Source: Phyllobacterium myrsinacearum
GTDB taxonomy: Bacteria > Pseudomonadota > Alphaproteobacteria > Rhizobiales > Rhizobiaceae
Assembly (NCBI RefSeq): GCF_014138285.1
Contig: NZ_JACGXN010000001.1
Coordinates: 1,167,314 to 1,231,313 of the forward strand
Length of the DNA: 64,000 nucleotides
Direction of reading: 5' to 3'
Every line of letters starts with the position of its first letter. Within the stretch, counting starts at the first letter, position 1. The position numbers and the translations under genes were made by a program. The notes below the pieces were generated by a model that worked only from the letters and a program-made list of their open reading frames with translations, was not told the DNA's origin and made no database searches. Of this stretch, positions 8,390-18,848 are shown in pieces.

Positions 8390-9127
8390 TCACTGCTGTG
8401 ATTTGGCTTCCTTGCGACCTTCTTGCAGCTTTGCGGGCTGAATGACAAGCCTGACACCCTTTTCAAAGACCATTACTTTGCCACTCTGGGTAATTTTCAT
8501 GCTGTCAGCGACGATACTGGCGCTGCTATTCTCGATCTTGACAGGCTGATCGGTCGACATTGAGTTTTCTTGTATATTGATATCGGCAGATTTCAACTGT
8601 GCTTTCATACCGTCCGAGGTTGTCAGCGTTATATCGTTATCGAGCTTCAATTGGCGGTTGGCATTATCATAAAGACCACCCTTGGCATTTACCTGTGCCC
8701 GCAGCTCCGAACCAACAGGAATTTCCGCGCTGATATTTTCGAGGGTGATCAGCGAGCTGTTGCCTACATCCTGCAATGCACGTTCCGCGCTCATCTTGTA
8801 CGGAAGCTTGTCCTTGGTGAAGCCGTCCAGCTTCGGATTGGTCATGACAAGCTTGCCATCCTGAATGCCTGCGCTATCCAGTGAAATATTGCTCGGAATG
8901 TTGTTCGCGGAGAAAAAAGTGAACCAGGAAAATACCGCAGCACCAGCCAAGGCGATCGTCGGCAACGCAAACTTAAGGAACCGCACACGCCGGGAGTGAC
9001 GCTCCGCTGCGCGAAAAACGTGCGATTCCTTTTCGGTGCCAGCAAATTGCCGTGCAACTTCCGCATGCTGTCCAGCAGCAGCTGTTGCATCACCGTTGGG
9101 ATGCGTATGTTTAAGTTCAATGGACAT
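8390..9127 (-). CDS. lptC: LPS export inner-membrane protein LptC
   Basis: 245 residues. A basic cytoplasmic N-terminus (about 1-48) precedes one membrane helix (residues ~50-70, FLKFALPTIALAGAAVFSWFTFF), then a periplasmic jellyroll with NPKLDGFTKDKLPYKMSAERA near 95-115. LptC docks LptBFG to LptA. It is the first gene of the leftward lpt block. The 260-base gap to divergent sppA should hold its promoter. Its N-terminus is longer than that of E. coli LptC, as usual in Rhizobiales. Confidence 0.87.
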   Translation of the reverse strand: MSIELKHTHPNGDATAAAGQHAEVARQFAGTEKESHVFRAAERHSRRVRFLKFALPTIALAGAAVFSWFTFFSANNIPSNISLDSAGIQDGKLVMTNPKLDGFTKDKLPYKMSAERALQDVGNSSLITLENISAEIPVGSELRAQVNAKGGLYDNANRQLKLDNDITLTTSDGMKAQLKSADINIQENSMSTDQPVKIENSSASIVADSMKITQSGKVMVFEKGVRLVIQPAKLQEGRKEAKSQQ

Positions 9128-9388
9128 ATGTTTGGCTATGCTACCGATTTGCGATCTATTGGTGTTCTGTTAGTTCAACGCCAATATGGTTATTTTTCGA
9201 TGAAATGAACCAGAGCCTATAGCGCAAGTTGCATCTAATCGAACAAGTATGCCGTCATGTGTCCATATACAAGGTGCGGCGCGAATTGCCCATATCGTTC
9301 AGTACACTAGACTCATGGCTCTGGACATCCTCAGAATGTTGCCGCAGAAGAATGCTTGCATTCAATTGGACAGGAAACGGACAAGACG

Positions 9389-10375
9389 ATGGCAAACACC
9401 GCTGACGCAATTATCGACAGGCGACGGCTGCGGCGCAAGCTGACATTCTGGCGTGTCCTTGCCCTGCTGGTTGTAGCGATCGCGTTGATCGGGCTTTACG
9501 GTTTTCTCGCAGGTTCCGACCGCCTCTCCGGCAAAACCACTGCGCATATCGCCAAGATCCGCATTGAAGGGACGATCTATGAGAATGATGAACTCATAAA
9601 ACGCCTTACCGATGCGGCCGATTCTGCAGCGGTGAAAGGTGTCATTCTTTCCGTCGATTCGCCCGGCGGAACGACGGCAGGTGGTGAGGCCATCTACGAA
9701 GCAGTCCGTAAGATTGCGGCGAAAAAGCCCGTCGTTGCACAGGTTGGAACCCTTGCCGCGTCGGCAGGCTACATGATTGCCAGCGGCTCGGATCATATTG
9801 TCGCACGCCAGTCCTCCATCGTCGGATCCATCGGCGTGCTTTTCCAGTATCCCGACATTTCTGAACTGCTGACAAAAATCGGCGTCAAGGTGGAGACGAT
9901 CAAATCCAGCCCACTCAAGGCTGAACCAAATTTCTTCAACCCTGCCAGCGACGAAGCCAAGGCGATGATCCACCGCATGATCATGGATTCCTATGAATGG
10001 TTCGTCGCCCTTGTTCAGGAACGGCGCAATTTCACCCGCGAACAGACACTTGCACTGGCTGACGGATCGGTTTTCACCGGCAGACAGGCTCTCGCCAACA
10101 AGCTCATCGATGAACTTGGCGGAGAAGATAAGTCCATCGCATGGTTGAAAACCAAGGGTGTCGACGAGAAATTGCCTGTAATTGAATGGAAACCTGCACA
10201 AAAAACGCCTTTTGGCTCGCTTCTCTCGCAATCAGCACTGAAAATGCTGGCAGAATATCTCGGCATCCCGCAGGAAAGCGCTGGCTTGCTCCGGGATTTA
10301 ACGGGTGATCGTATCTTCCTTGACGGGCTCGTTTCTGTTTGGCACGTTGACGGCAAGCCTGTAGGGGCGCAATAG
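9389..10375 (+). CDS. sppA: Signal peptide peptidase SppA, short (single-domain) form
   Basis: 328 residues from the ATG at 9389. A basic N-terminus and one membrane helix (about 19-42) anchor the S49 peptidase domain. The predicted nucleophile is Ser125 in GTLAASAGYMIAS and the general base is Lys177 in SSPLKAEP; the early DSPGG motif is also present. SppA degrades cleaved signal peptides in the membrane. The length fits the single-repeat, tetramer-forming type, not the 67-kDa enterobacterial form. ihfB follows. Confidence 0.92.
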   Translation: MANTADAIIDRRRLRRKLTFWRVLALLVVAIALIGLYGFLAGSDRLSGKTTAHIAKIRIEGTIYENDELIKRLTDAADSAAVKGVILSVDSPGGTTAGGEAIYEAVRKIAAKKPVVAQVGTLAASAGYMIASGSDHIVARQSSIVGSIGVLFQYPDISELLTKIGVKVETIKSSPLKAEPNFFNPASDEAKAMIHRMIMDSYEWFVALVQERRNFTREQTLALADGSVFTGRQALANKLIDELGGEDKSIAWLKTKGVDEKLPVIEWKPAQKTPFGSLLSQSALKMLAEYLGIPQESAGLLRDLTGDRIFLDGLVSVWHVDGKPVGAQ

Positions 10376-10451
10376 ATATTTAAGCTTACAGGATCAGTGA
10401 CATAGTCATAACGGCCGTGTCAGATGAACTTGAACCAGAAGGGATTATGCC

Positions 10452-10733
10452 GTGATCAAATCAGAGCTCGTCCAGATCATTGCCAACCGCAATCCGCACC
10501 TGTTTCAACGTGATGTCGAAAATATCGTCGGCGCCATATTTGATGAGATCACCGATGCTCTGGCGGAAGGAAACCGGGTCGAGCTTCGTGGCTTCGGTGC
10601 ATTCTCGGTGAAAAATCGCCCAGCCCGGAGCGGACGCAATCCCCGTACCGGCGACAGCGTCGAGGTTGAAGAAAAATGGGTACCATTTTTCAAGACCGGC
10701 AAGGAATTGCGCGACAGGCTGAACGCCGACTGA
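10452..10733 (+). CDS. ihfB: Integration host factor beta subunit
   Basis: 93 residues of the HU/IHF fold. It starts at a GTG after an AGAAGGGAT ribosome site; no nearby ATG gives the conserved IKSELVQ start. The DNA-bending arm contains GRNPRTGD with its intercalating Pro. IHF (with IhfA) bends DNA sharply and helps sigma-54 activators, replication and recombination. The sppA-ihfB-lapA-like order is conserved in alphaproteobacteria. Confidence 0.95.
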   Translation: MIKSELVQIIANRNPHLFQRDVENIVGAIFDEITDALAEGNRVELRGFGAFSVKNRPARSGRNPRTGDSVEVEEKWVPFFKTGKELRDRLNAD

Positions 10734-10802
10734 GCGCAGTCATACGCCGGGGCGGCTGCCTCGCCTGATTATTCGTGAAGTGCCGTCACACTGGAGAGAG
10801 AT

Positions 10803-11135
10803 ATGGTCAATCGCGTTGTTGTTGTCCTCATTCTTGTGCCGCTTGCCGTTATTCTGATTGCGTTGTCAGTGGCCAATCGCGGGCTGGTAACCTTCACGAT
10901 TGATCCATTTAATCCCGGCAATCCCGGTCTTTCCTACGCGGCTCCCCTCTTCGTCTGGCTGTTTATTGCACTTATCATTGGGCTGATCCTCGGCAGTTTC
11001 GCTACCTGGTTCAACCAGGGCAAGCATCGCAAGCTGTCCCGCCAGCGTAAACAGGAAGCGGAGCTTCTCCGCATCGAAGCCCGGAAGTCATCCGCAGCCA
11101 CCCCGTCGACACCCAATTTGCCTTCGCTGCATTAA
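10803..11135 (+). CDS. LapA-domain (DUF1049) membrane protein
   Basis: 110 residues with two membrane helices (about 5-24 and 47-70), separated by a short loop with RGLVTFTIDPF, then a basic, coiled C-terminus (KHRKLSRQRKQEAELLRIEARK). This is the LapA/YciS pattern. In enterobacteria LapA works with LapB to control LpxC turnover and LPS level, but no lapB is adjacent here. It lies 69 bases after ihfB. Confidence 0.8.
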   Translation: MVNRVVVVLILVPLAVILIALSVANRGLVTFTIDPFNPGNPGLSYAAPLFVWLFIALIIGLILGSFATWFNQGKHRKLSRQRKQEAELLRIEARKSSAATPSTPNLPSLH

Positions 11136-11159
11136 ACGGCATATTTTCAAGGATTTACA

Positions 11160-12134
11160 ATGAAACTGGTCTCTCCGGCTGAGGTCGACGGGCTGTTGAA
11201 CTGGCCGGACATGATCAACGCCATAGAAACGGCGTTCCGCCAGGGCGTTATACAACCCGTGCGCCATCATCACACGGTCGATCGTCCCGATGGCGCTGCA
11301 TCCACACTTCTGCTGATGCCTGCCTGGTCGGATTTCGATGCGCTCGGTGACTCATCAAAGGGTTATATGGGCGTCAAGATCGTCACCGTATCACCTGATA
11401 ACGGTGCCATCGGCAAACCGGCTGTTATGGGCGTTTATCTGCTTCTCGATGGCAAGACCGGGGAACCCAAGGCGCTGATCGATGGGCAGCGGCTGACCAC
11501 GTGGCGTACCGCAGGCGCGTCCGCGCTTGCCGCCCGGTATCTGGCCCGCGAAGATGCATCCAAACTGGTTATTCTTGGCGCAGGGGCGCTCTCGGGCTTT
11601 CTCGCTCGTGCGCACAGCTCGGTCAGGCCGATTCGTGAGATTTCCATCTGGAACCGTAATATAGACAATGCACGGAAAGTGGCGGCAGAGCTTGTTGCCG
11701 ACGGTTTCAATGCCAAGGCGGTGACCGATAAGGATGCGGCGATAGCCGAAGCCGATATTATCGCTGCCGGAACACTGTCGACCGAACCGCTTATTCTCGG
11801 CAAGCATCTGAAAAAAGGCGCCCATGTCGATCTGATCGGTGCATTCACCCCCACGATGCGGGAAAGCGACGACGAATGCGTCACACGTGCACGGGTATTT
11901 GTCGACACCAGAGACGGTGCGCTGAAGGAAGGCGGAGACATTGTCCAGCCTATCAAGGCGGGCGTAATCACGGACAGTCATGTGGTGGGTGACCTATTCG
12001 ATCTCACCCGCGACAAGGTCAAAGGCCGTCAGTCGCCCGATGAGATCACCCTGTTCAAGTCAGTTGGCGCCGCCCTGGAAGACCTGGCCGGCGGCATTCT
12101 GGTCTATGAAAAGGCAATTGCGGCCGCAAATTGA
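11160..12134 (+). CDS. Ornithine cyclodeaminase/mu-crystallin family oxidoreductase
   Basis: 324 residues. The N-terminal substrate domain includes GVKIVTVSPDN and the conserved TTWRTAGASALAA. The Rossmann part has LVILGAGALSGFLARAH (about 135-155), followed by an IWNR acidic/polar strand end. Family members include ornithine cyclodeaminase, alanine dehydrogenase-like and delta1-pyrroline-2-carboxylate reductases. The exact substrate is uncertain. It follows the LapA-like gene by 24 bases, so they may be co-transcribed. Confidence 0.78.
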   Translation: MKLVSPAEVDGLLNWPDMINAIETAFRQGVIQPVRHHHTVDRPDGAASTLLLMPAWSDFDALGDSSKGYMGVKIVTVSPDNGAIGKPAVMGVYLLLDGKTGEPKALIDGQRLTTWRTAGASALAARYLAREDASKLVILGAGALSGFLARAHSSVRPIREISIWNRNIDNARKVAAELVADGFNAKAVTDKDAAIAEADIIAAGTLSTEPLILGKHLKKGAHVDLIGAFTPTMRESDDECVTRARVFVDTRDGALKEGGDIVQPIKAGVITDSHVVGDLFDLTRDKVKGRQSPDEITLFKSVGAALEDLAGGILVYEKAIAAAN

Positions 12135-12217
12135 GTGTTTTTGCTTTCGCCTTTCCTCGTCTTGGCATAGGAAACCACCATTGAACGATGGCCAAGGGAA
12201 TATGAGGGCATAACGGT

Positions 12218-13324
12218 TTGAAATCGTCTGGCGGAAAAACAAGAAAGGCCAAAGGCGCTGGCCCGAAAGGGACAGCACCGAATGCTGCGCCGTACCGGCA
12301 GGCGGCCACCAAGCCGCGTCCGCAATTTGCCAAGCCTGCGCAGGCCCCGGACAATGATAGCCGCGTGAAAGCGCCACCACGTTCCGAGCCCGTACCCAAA
12401 CGTGTTCTGACCCGCAGGAGCGGCGCCCGCCCCACGGAAAAGACCGGTCTGATCCTCGAGACACGTCCATCTGACGATTATGCCCTCCTCGACAGCGGCA
12501 ATGGCCTGAAACTTGAACAATATGGCCCCTACCGGATTATTCGCCCGGAAGGACAGGCGATCTGGCTTCCCGCCTGGAACAAGGCGGAATGGGACAAGGC
12601 GGACGCAATCTTTACCGGCAATACGGATGAAGAAGGCGTCGGACGCTGGCATTTTCCTCAAGTGCCGCTCGGCGAGACATGGCCGATGGCCTATGACGGC
12701 ATTCCTTTCTTCGGCCGCTTTACGTCCTTCCGGCACGTTGGTGTGTTTCCTGAACAGGGAACACACTGGTCACACATGGATACGCTCATTCGCAATGCGA
12801 AACGCCCGGTGAAAGTGCTCAACCTGTTCGGCTATACCGGCGTGGCGTCCCTTGTTGCCGCCCGTGCGGGCGCTGAGGTGACCCATGTCGACGCGTCCAA
12901 GAAGGCAATTGTCTGGGCACGTGAAAACCAGGAAATGGCCGGACTTTCCGGCAAACCCGTCCGCTGGATTTGCGAGGATGCAATGAAATTCGTCGCCCGC
13001 GAAGAGCGGCGCGGCAGCGGCTATGACATCATCCTGCTTGATCCGCCCGCCTATGGCCGCGGTCCCAACGGCGAGGTATGGCAGCTGTTCGACAATCTGC
13101 CTGACATGGTCGATCTCTGCCGGTCGATCCTCACGCCCAACCCGCTCGGTGTTGTGCTGACCGCCTATTCCATCCGTGCGTCGTTCTTTGCCATCCATGA
13201 ACTGATGCGTGATGCCTTTACCGGTCTGGGCGGTGAGGTGCAATCAGGCGAGCTGATCCTGCGCGAACGTTCCTCGGGCCGCGCCCTTTCCACTTCCCTA
13301 TTCAGCCGCTGGGGTGCCAAATGA
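12218..13324 (+). CDS. Class I SAM-dependent RNA methyltransferase (RlmI/RlmK-like)
   Basis: 368 residues from a TTG start; no in-frame ATG lies near. The first ~70 residues are basic, Ala/Pro-rich and probably disordered. The catalytic domain has motif I VLNLFGYTGVASLVAARAGA, a HVDASKKAI acidic strand and motif IV LLDPPAYGRGP, as in bacterial 23S rRNA m5C methyltransferases. It overlaps the next gene, an SPOUT methyltransferase, by four bases (ATGA), so the two are translationally coupled. The target nucleotide is not known. Confidence 0.82.
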   Translation: MKSSGGKTRKAKGAGPKGTAPNAAPYRQAATKPRPQFAKPAQAPDNDSRVKAPPRSEPVPKRVLTRRSGARPTEKTGLILETRPSDDYALLDSGNGLKLEQYGPYRIIRPEGQAIWLPAWNKAEWDKADAIFTGNTDEEGVGRWHFPQVPLGETWPMAYDGIPFFGRFTSFRHVGVFPEQGTHWSHMDTLIRNAKRPVKVLNLFGYTGVASLVAARAGAEVTHVDASKKAIVWARENQEMAGLSGKPVRWICEDAMKFVAREERRGSGYDIILLDPPAYGRGPNGEVWQLFDNLPDMVDLCRSILTPNPLGVVLTAYSIRASFFAIHELMRDAFTGLGGEVQSGELILRERSSGRALSTSLFSRWGAK

Positions 13325-14199
13325 CCAGACATGACGACCGCCAGCACGGCAGCTCCATCGCGCGCCCCGGCAAGGTCAAGGAAGTCACCAGCCTGACCAA
13401 TCCGATCGTCAAGGATCTGCGATCCCTGGCGCTAAAGAAATTCAGGGACCAGCAGGGTGTATTCCTTGCCGAGGGGCTGAAACTCGTTATCGATGCGCTT
13501 GATCTCGGCTGGGTCATCAAGACGCTTGTCTACTCCAAGGCAGGCAAGGGAAATTCCCTTGTCGAGCAAGTTGCTGCACGTACCATTGCCAAGGGCGGCG
13601 ATGTGCTTGAGGTCAACGAGAAAGTGATTTCCGCGATCACCCGGCGTGACAATCCGCAAATGGTCGTCGGCGTTTTCGAGCAGAAACTGCAGCCGCTTTC
13701 GGCCGTCCATCCACACGGCAACGAGGTTTATGTGGCGCTCGACCGGGTGCGCGATCCGGGCAATCTCGGCACGATCATCCGGACCGCCGATGCGGCAGGC
13801 GCCAAGGGTATCATCCTGATCGGCGATACGACGGATCCTTTTTCGCTCGAAACCGTGCGCGCCACCATGGGTTCCGTCTTTGCCGTGCCGTTGATACGCA
13901 CCACCGAAGCGGATTTCCTCTCCTGGCGAAAAGGTTTTCCAGGCATCATCGTCGGCACCCATCTGAAGGGCGCTGTTGATTACCGGACGATTCCCTACAA
14001 GGGCAAACCGGTCATTCTGCTGATGGGCAATGAACAACAGGGCCTGCCCGATACACTGGCATCCACCTGCGACAAGCTTGCCCGCATTCCGCAGGAAGGC
14101 CGGGCGGATTCGCTGAACCTTGCCATTGCCACCGGCGTCATGCTGTTCGAGATCCGCCGTGAGGCGTTGACGCTCGACGGCGGCAAACAGGACAAATAG
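13321..14199 (+). CDS. TrmH/SpoU-family RNA 2'-O-methyltransferase
   Basis: 292 residues. An N-terminal substrate-binding domain ([16 protein letters not shown], then FLAEGLKLV) precedes the SPOUT knot. All three SpoU motifs are present: [31 protein letters not shown] and [16 protein letters not shown]. Such enzymes methylate ribose 2'-OH in rRNA or tRNA (RlmB or TsnR-like). It overlaps the preceding methyltransferase and lies five bases before lspA. Confidence 0.88.
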   Translation: MTRHDDRQHGSSIARPGKVKEVTSLTNPIVKDLRSLALKKFRDQQGVFLAEGLKLVIDALDLGWVIKTLVYSKAGKGNSLVEQVAARTIAKGGDVLEVNEKVISAITRRDNPQMVVGVFEQKLQPLSAVHPHGNEVYVALDRVRDPGNLGTIIRTADAAGAKGIILIGDTTDPFSLETVRATMGSVFAVPLIRTTEADFLSWRKGFPGIIVGTHLKGAVDYRTIPYKGKPVILLMGNEQQGLPDTLASTCDKLARIPQEGRADSLNLAIATGVMLFEIRREALTLDGGKQDK

Positions 14200-14204
14200 C
14201 AGCC

Positions 14205-14708
14205 ATGAAGAGCAAATCTTTCTTCGGCCTTCTCACGATCGTCGTTTTTGCGGTCGCCAGTGACCAGATCATCAAATATCTCGTTGAGACGGGTATGGAC
14301 TATCAGCAGCAGATCGACGTGCTGCCGTTTCTGGCGCTTTTTCGCGTTCACAATAATGGCATCGCTTTTTCAATGCTCAGCGGCTTGCATGATCTTGCTC
14401 TGATTGGCCTGACCGTCGTCGTCATCGCCTTTGTCAGCTATCTCTGGTGGAGTACGGTGACCGCGCGCTGGCTCTCGCGTATCGGCTTTGCGTTGATCAT
14501 CGGCGGGGCCATAGGCAATCTTATTGACCGCAGTCTGCTGGGTTATGTCGTTGATTATATTCTTTTCCATCTGCCATCCTGGTCGTTTGCCGTCTTCAAT
14601 CTGGCCGATGCCTATATTTCCGTCGGTGCAGCGCTTGTCATCATCGAAGAAATTTTTGTTTGGCTGCGCGATCGCAAGACACCGAAGGGTCAGACGGGGG
14701 GAAACTGA
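14205..14708 (+). CDS. lspA: Lipoprotein signal peptidase (signal peptidase II)
   Basis: 167 residues with four membrane helices. The two catalytic aspartates lie in [16 protein letters not shown] and [11 protein letters not shown]; the conserved [11 protein letters not shown] (N-x-G-x-AF) segment is also present. LspA cleaves diacylglyceryl-modified prolipoproteins before the lipobox Cys. The ATG lies five bases after the SpoU gene. The following olsB-mutS order matches Sinorhizobium. Confidence 0.95.
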   Translation: MKSKSFFGLLTIVVFAVASDQIIKYLVETGMDYQQQIDVLPFLALFRVHNNGIAFSMLSGLHDLALIGLTVVVIAFVSYLWWSTVTARWLSRIGFALIIGGAIGNLIDRSLLGYVVDYILFHLPSWSFAVFNLADAYISVGAALVIIEEIFVWLRDRKTPKGQTGGN

Positions 14709-14814
14709 TCCAAAACCAGTATTTGCAGCGTTCTGCACGTCATGTGTCCGTCATCCAATTGTTGTATTCAAGCATCTAGTGATTGCCGATCAACCATGAT
14801 GAGAGCGAATCGTT

Positions 14815-15705
14815 ATGAGCTTCGCCTTGCTTGAACCTGCGTCTATCTTTAAAGATCAGCACACGATGTCGCAGGTTGATTCAACACCCTCGCCGTTTAC
14901 GGCGCCACACCTTGTCGCGGTGCTTGGACGCATTGGGACGATGGAGGTTTGTCTTGCGCAGACCGAGGCCGAAATCGTCTCTGCCCAGCAGCTGCGTTTC
15001 AAGGTATTTTTCGATGAGCTGGGCGCCAAAGGCTCGGCCTCCTTGGAGCAACGAGACGCGGACCGTTTCGATCCCGTATGCGACCACCTTCTTGTTTATG
15101 ACACCTCGATTATCGGGCCAAAGCACAAGCAGATTGTTGGTACATATCGCCTGATGCGATCGGAAGTTGCCCGCAAGACCGGCGGCTTTTACTCGGCTAG
15201 CGAGTATACCATCGACAATCTGGTGGCTGCCCGGCCGCAGATGCACTTTCTCGAACTGGGCCGCTCCTGCGTTCTGCCCGAATACCGCTCGAAACGTACA
15301 GTTGAACTGCTCTGGCAGGGTATCTGGAGCTATTGCCGCTACCATTCCATTGACGTGATGTTCGGCTGTGCATCATTCCAGGGAACCGTACCGGCGGCGC
15401 ACGCCCTGCCGTTATCGTTCCTGCATCACAATTGCCGTGCGACACCGGACTGGGATGTCAAAGCCTTGCCATCGCTGTATCAGCCGATGGATCTGGTTCC
15501 CAGTGAAGCGGTCAATCCAAAGGTCGCCCTGTTCGCCATGCCGCCTTTGATCAAGGGCTACTTGCGCCTCGGTGCCATGATTGGCGACGGCGCAGTAGTG
15601 GACAATGATTTTGGCACGACCGATGTACTGATCATTTTGCCGGTCAGCCGTATTTCGAGCCGTTACGTCAGCCACTACATCTCGAACGCGAAGCGTTTCG
15701 ACTGA
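14815..15705 (+). CDS. olsB: Ornithine N-acyltransferase OlsB-like (GNAT/hemolysin-type)
   Basis: 296 residues with an acyl-ACP-type GNAT domain: VCLAQTEAEIVSAQQLRFKVFFDELGA near 45-70, the DPVCDHLLVYD strand and LELGRSCVLPEYR (about 142-155). OlsB transfers a 3-hydroxyacyl group from ACP to ornithine, giving lyso-ornithine lipid, which OlsA completes. Ornithine lipids replace phospholipids under phosphate limitation. Placement just upstream of mutS, as in Sinorhizobium meliloti, supports OlsB over an unassigned hemolysin-like acyltransferase. olsA is not in the window. Confidence 0.8.
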   Translation: MSFALLEPASIFKDQHTMSQVDSTPSPFTAPHLVAVLGRIGTMEVCLAQTEAEIVSAQQLRFKVFFDELGAKGSASLEQRDADRFDPVCDHLLVYDTSIIGPKHKQIVGTYRLMRSEVARKTGGFYSASEYTIDNLVAARPQMHFLELGRSCVLPEYRSKRTVELLWQGIWSYCRYHSIDVMFGCASFQGTVPAAHALPLSFLHHNCRATPDWDVKALPSLYQPMDLVPSEAVNPKVALFAMPPLIKGYLRLGAMIGDGAVVDNDFGTTDVLIILPVSRISSRYVSHYISNAKRFD

Positions 15706-15843
15706 AATTCGACCCTCCGCGCACGTTCGGACAACATCATCTGTGGAGAAAACCACCTGTGATGTTGCCGCACGGTGTGTAAAGTTTTCGATAGCGCTTA
15801 GATTGGTCTCCTGATCGGAATCGGTCAAAATCAGGAGAACGTC

Positions 15844-18573
15844 TTGGCCGACATGCCATTCACAGCGGAAACACCATCCTTTGAGCCTGACAATTCGGCG
15901 CGACCAACGCCGATGATGGAGCAGTATATCGAGATAAAGGCGACCAATCCGGACAGCTTGCTCTTTTACCGGATGGGCGATTTCTACGAACTTTTTTTCG
16001 ATGATGCGGTGGCGGCGTCGCGTGCACTCGGAATTACGCTGACGAAGCGCGGCAAGCATCTGGGCGACGATATTCCCATGTGCGGCGTGCCAGTGCATGC
16101 GGCGGACGATTATCTGCAGAAGCTCATCATGCGCGGCTTTCGCGTTGCCGTGTGCGAGCAGGTGGAAGATCCGGCCGAAGCCCGCAAGCGCGGCTCGAAA
16201 TCCGTGGTGAAGCGCGATGTCGTGCGGCTGGTCACTCCTGGAACGCTCACCGAGGAAAAGCTACTCGATCCGTCCGAAGCCAACTACCTCATGACGCTGG
16301 GACGGGTCAAAGGCGCGGCACAGGGCCAGTTTGCCCTTGCCTGGATCGATATTTCCACCGGTACTTTCCGGGTCAGCGAAACGGACCCGTCACGGCTGCT
16401 CGCCGATATTCTGCATGTTGACCCACGCGAGCTAATTGTCGCTGATCCGGTTTTTCACGATCCGGAATTGCGCCCGACATTTGATATTATCGGGCGCTCG
16501 GTCAGCCCGCAGCCGCCAAGCCTTTTCGACAGCGCCACCGCGGAGAACCGCATACAGCGCTATTTTGATGTAGCCACACTCGACGGCTTCGGTCAGTTTT
16601 CACGGGCTGAACTGTCAGCCATATCAGGTGCCATCGCCTATGTGGAAAAGACCCAGATTTCCGAACGTCCGCCACTGATGCGGCCCGAGCGGGAATCGGA
16701 AGGCTCCACGCTTTTCATTGACCCAGCCACCCGCGCCAATCTGGAGATGCTGCGCACCTTGTCGGGCAATCGCGACGGGAGCCTGCTCAAATCCATCGAC
16801 CGGACGGTCACCGGCGGCGGTGCGCGACTGCTAGCCGAGCGGCTGACCTCGCCGCTGACAAATCCCGTAGCCATTGCCGAGCGGCTCGATTCCGTATCCT
16901 GCTTTCTTGCGGGGCAGTCGCTTGCCGATCTGACGCGAGAGGCATTGAAAGGCGTACCGGACATGCCCCGGGCACTGTCACGACTCGCAGTCGGGCGCGG
17001 CGGTCCGCGCGATCTCGGCGCACTGGCGCGCGGTCTTGAGGCTGCGGCACAAATCGCTGGCTTCCTGGGCAAAGAGATCCTGCCTGCCGAGCTTTGCGCT
17101 GTCCGCGATTGTCTCGCTGGCCTGCCCAACGATTATGCCGCCCATCTTGACCGGGCGCTTGACGATGAGCTGCCTTTGCTCAAGCGCGATGGCGGTTTTG
17201 TCAGACCCGGCTACCATGCTGAACTCGATGAAATGCGCGCCTTGCGCGATCATTCCCGCCGCATCATCGCTGGCCTCCAGGCCGATTACATGAACCTGAC
17301 CGGCATTCGTTCGCTCAAGATCAAGCACAATAATGTGCTGGGTTATTTCATCGAAGTGACCGCGAACAACGCTTCTGTGATGACCGATACGGATGAAGCC
17401 AAAGGCAAATTCATCCACCGGCAAACCATCGCCAATGCCATGCGGTTTACCACGACAGAACTTGCCGAGCTTGAAACCAAGATCGCCAATGCCGCCGAAC
17501 GGGCGCTTGCCATAGAGCTTGGCATTTTTGAGACACTGGTGGCGGAAACCGTTGCCAATGCCGATACAATCCGCGCTGGCGCAGCGGCTCTGGCAACACT
17601 CGACGTGTCGGCGGCCCTCGCCGCACTTGCCGAAGAACAGGGATATTGCCGTCCGCTGGTCGATGACAGTCTCGCCTTCGAGATCGTTGCCGGGCGCCAT
17701 CCAGTTGTGGAACAGTCCCTGCGCCGTCAGGCTGCCAATCCATTCGTGGCCAATGACTGCAATCTGTCGCCGGAAGGAACGGCCAAGGGTGCTATCTGGC
17801 TTCTGACCGGACCGAACATGGGTGGTAAATCGACATTCCTCCGCCAAAATGCACTGATCGCCATTTTAGCGCAGATGGGATCTTTTGTACCCGCCGGTTC
17901 AGCCCATATCGGTATTGTCGACCGGTTGTTTTCACGTGTCGGCGCATCGGATGACCTGGCGCGCGGGCGTTCCACGTTCATGGTGGAGATGGTCGAAACC
18001 GCCGCCATCCTCAATCAGGCCACCGATCATTCGCTGGTTATTCTCGACGAGATCGGCCGTGGTACTGCGACATTCGACGGCCTGTCGATTGCCTGGGCGG
18101 CGGTGGAATATCTGCATGAGAAGAACCAGTGCCGGGCGATTTTTGCCACACACTTCCACGAAATGACCTCGTTGTCGGAAAAGCTGACGCGCCTGAGCAA
18201 TGTTACCATGCGGGTGAAGGAATGGGACGGCGACGTCGTGTTCCTGCATGAAGTGGCAAAGGGCGCGGCCGACCGCTCCTATGGGGTGCAGGTCGCGCGG
18301 CTCGCCGGATTGCCGGAAGCCGTGGTCAATCGCGCCCGTGACGTTCTGCATCAACTGGAAGCCGGAGAAACCTCGGGGAAGGCGGACAAGCTGATCGATG
18401 ACCTGCCGCTTTTCTCCGTCGAGGTGAAGCGCGAGGTGAAAACGCCCGCGAAAGGCAAGGACAGCGCATTGCTGGCGGCCCTTTCAACGGTCAATCCCGA
18501 TGAAATGACGCCCCGCGAGGCGCTTGACGCGCTCTACCGGTTGAAAGGCCTTGCCACAAACCCGACATCGTGA
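15844..18573 (+). CDS. mutS: DNA mismatch repair protein MutS
   Basis: 909 residues. Domain I binds the mismatch through the Phe-x-Glu element in [17 protein letters not shown]. Connector, lever and clamp domains follow. The ABC-type ATPase has Walker [11 protein letters not shown], signature [11 protein letters not shown], Walker [10 protein letters not shown] and the FATHFHE switch. The TTG at 15844 is six bases after AGGAG, while the ATG at 15853 is 15 bases away, so TTG is preferred. MutS recognises mispairs and recruits MutL. Confidence 0.96.
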   Translation: MADMPFTAETPSFEPDNSARPTPMMEQYIEIKATNPDSLLFYRMGDFYELFFDDAVAASRALGITLTKRGKHLGDDIPMCGVPVHAADDYLQKLIMRGFRVAVCEQVEDPAEARKRGSKSVVKRDVVRLVTPGTLTEEKLLDPSEANYLMTLGRVKGAAQGQFALAWIDISTGTFRVSETDPSRLLADILHVDPRELIVADPVFHDPELRPTFDIIGRSVSPQPPSLFDSATAENRIQRYFDVATLDGFGQFSRAELSAISGAIAYVEKTQISERPPLMRPERESEGSTLFIDPATRANLEMLRTLSGNRDGSLLKSIDRTVTGGGARLLAERLTSPLTNPVAIAERLDSVSCFLAGQSLADLTREALKGVPDMPRALSRLAVGRGGPRDLGALARGLEAAAQIAGFLGKEILPAELCAVRDCLAGLPNDYAAHLDRALDDELPLLKRDGGFVRPGYHAELDEMRALRDHSRRIIAGLQADYMNLTGIRSLKIKHNNVLGYFIEVTANNASVMTDTDEAKGKFIHRQTIANAMRFTTTELAELETKIANAAERALAIELGIFETLVAETVANADTIRAGAAALATLDVSAALAALAEEQGYCRPLVDDSLAFEIVAGRHPVVEQSLRRQAANPFVANDCNLSPEGTAKGAIWLLTGPNMGGKSTFLRQNALIAILAQMGSFVPAGSAHIGIVDRLFSRVGASDDLARGRSTFMVEMVETAAILNQATDHSLVILDEIGRGTATFDGLSIAWAAVEYLHEKNQCRAIFATHFHEMTSLSEKLTRLSNVTMRVKEWDGDVVFLHEVAKGAADRSYGVQVARLAGLPEAVVNRARDVLHQLEAGETSGKADKLIDDLPLFSVEVKREVKTPAKGKDSALLAALSTVNPDEMTPREALDALYRLKGLATNPTS

Positions 18574-18780
18574 AGACTTAGGGGCACATCTGTCCCTAGT
18601 GGAACGAATTTGACATTCGCACCCATTTGACATCACGCGAGACAGGCGAATGTCAAATTCAAAGTTCCACTAGGACCATCTACTTGCTAGTGGTCCTTTG
18701 ATTCTGACATTTGCCTGGATGGCCTGTATCAATGGGTTGCAAATGTCAGAATCGGACCACTAGCGGACACAGTGTCTTCA
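18571..18780. repeat. Tandem pair of imperfect palindromes between mutS and glnD
   Basis: Two long hairpin-forming units lie side by side. Unit 1 (18595-18674) has arms CCTAGTGGAAC / GTTCCACTAGG, with an inner pair GAATTTGACATTCGC / GCGAATGTCAAATTC. Unit 2 (18687-18763) has outer arms CTAGTGGTCC / GGACCACTAG and inner arms GATTCTGACATTTGC / GCAAATGTCAGAATC. Both share the CTAGTGG ends and a TGACATT core. AGGACCA and TGGTCCT at the unit junction can also pair. TGAAGAC (18571, overlapping the mutS stop) and GTCTTCA (18774) frame the whole. This double-palindrome layout resembles rhizobial mosaic elements of the RIME kind; family identity is not proven. Confidence 0.75.
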
Positions 18781-18848
18781 AAGGTAAGCATTTCGTTTAT
18801 AGCAAATACACGCTATAGCGTGCGGCCATCATTCATAAAGTCGTGTTC

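Noticed and set aside
9362-10231. 289-codon frame opposite sppA
   Set aside because: Antisense to a protease with an intact Ser/Lys dyad; no motif of its own.
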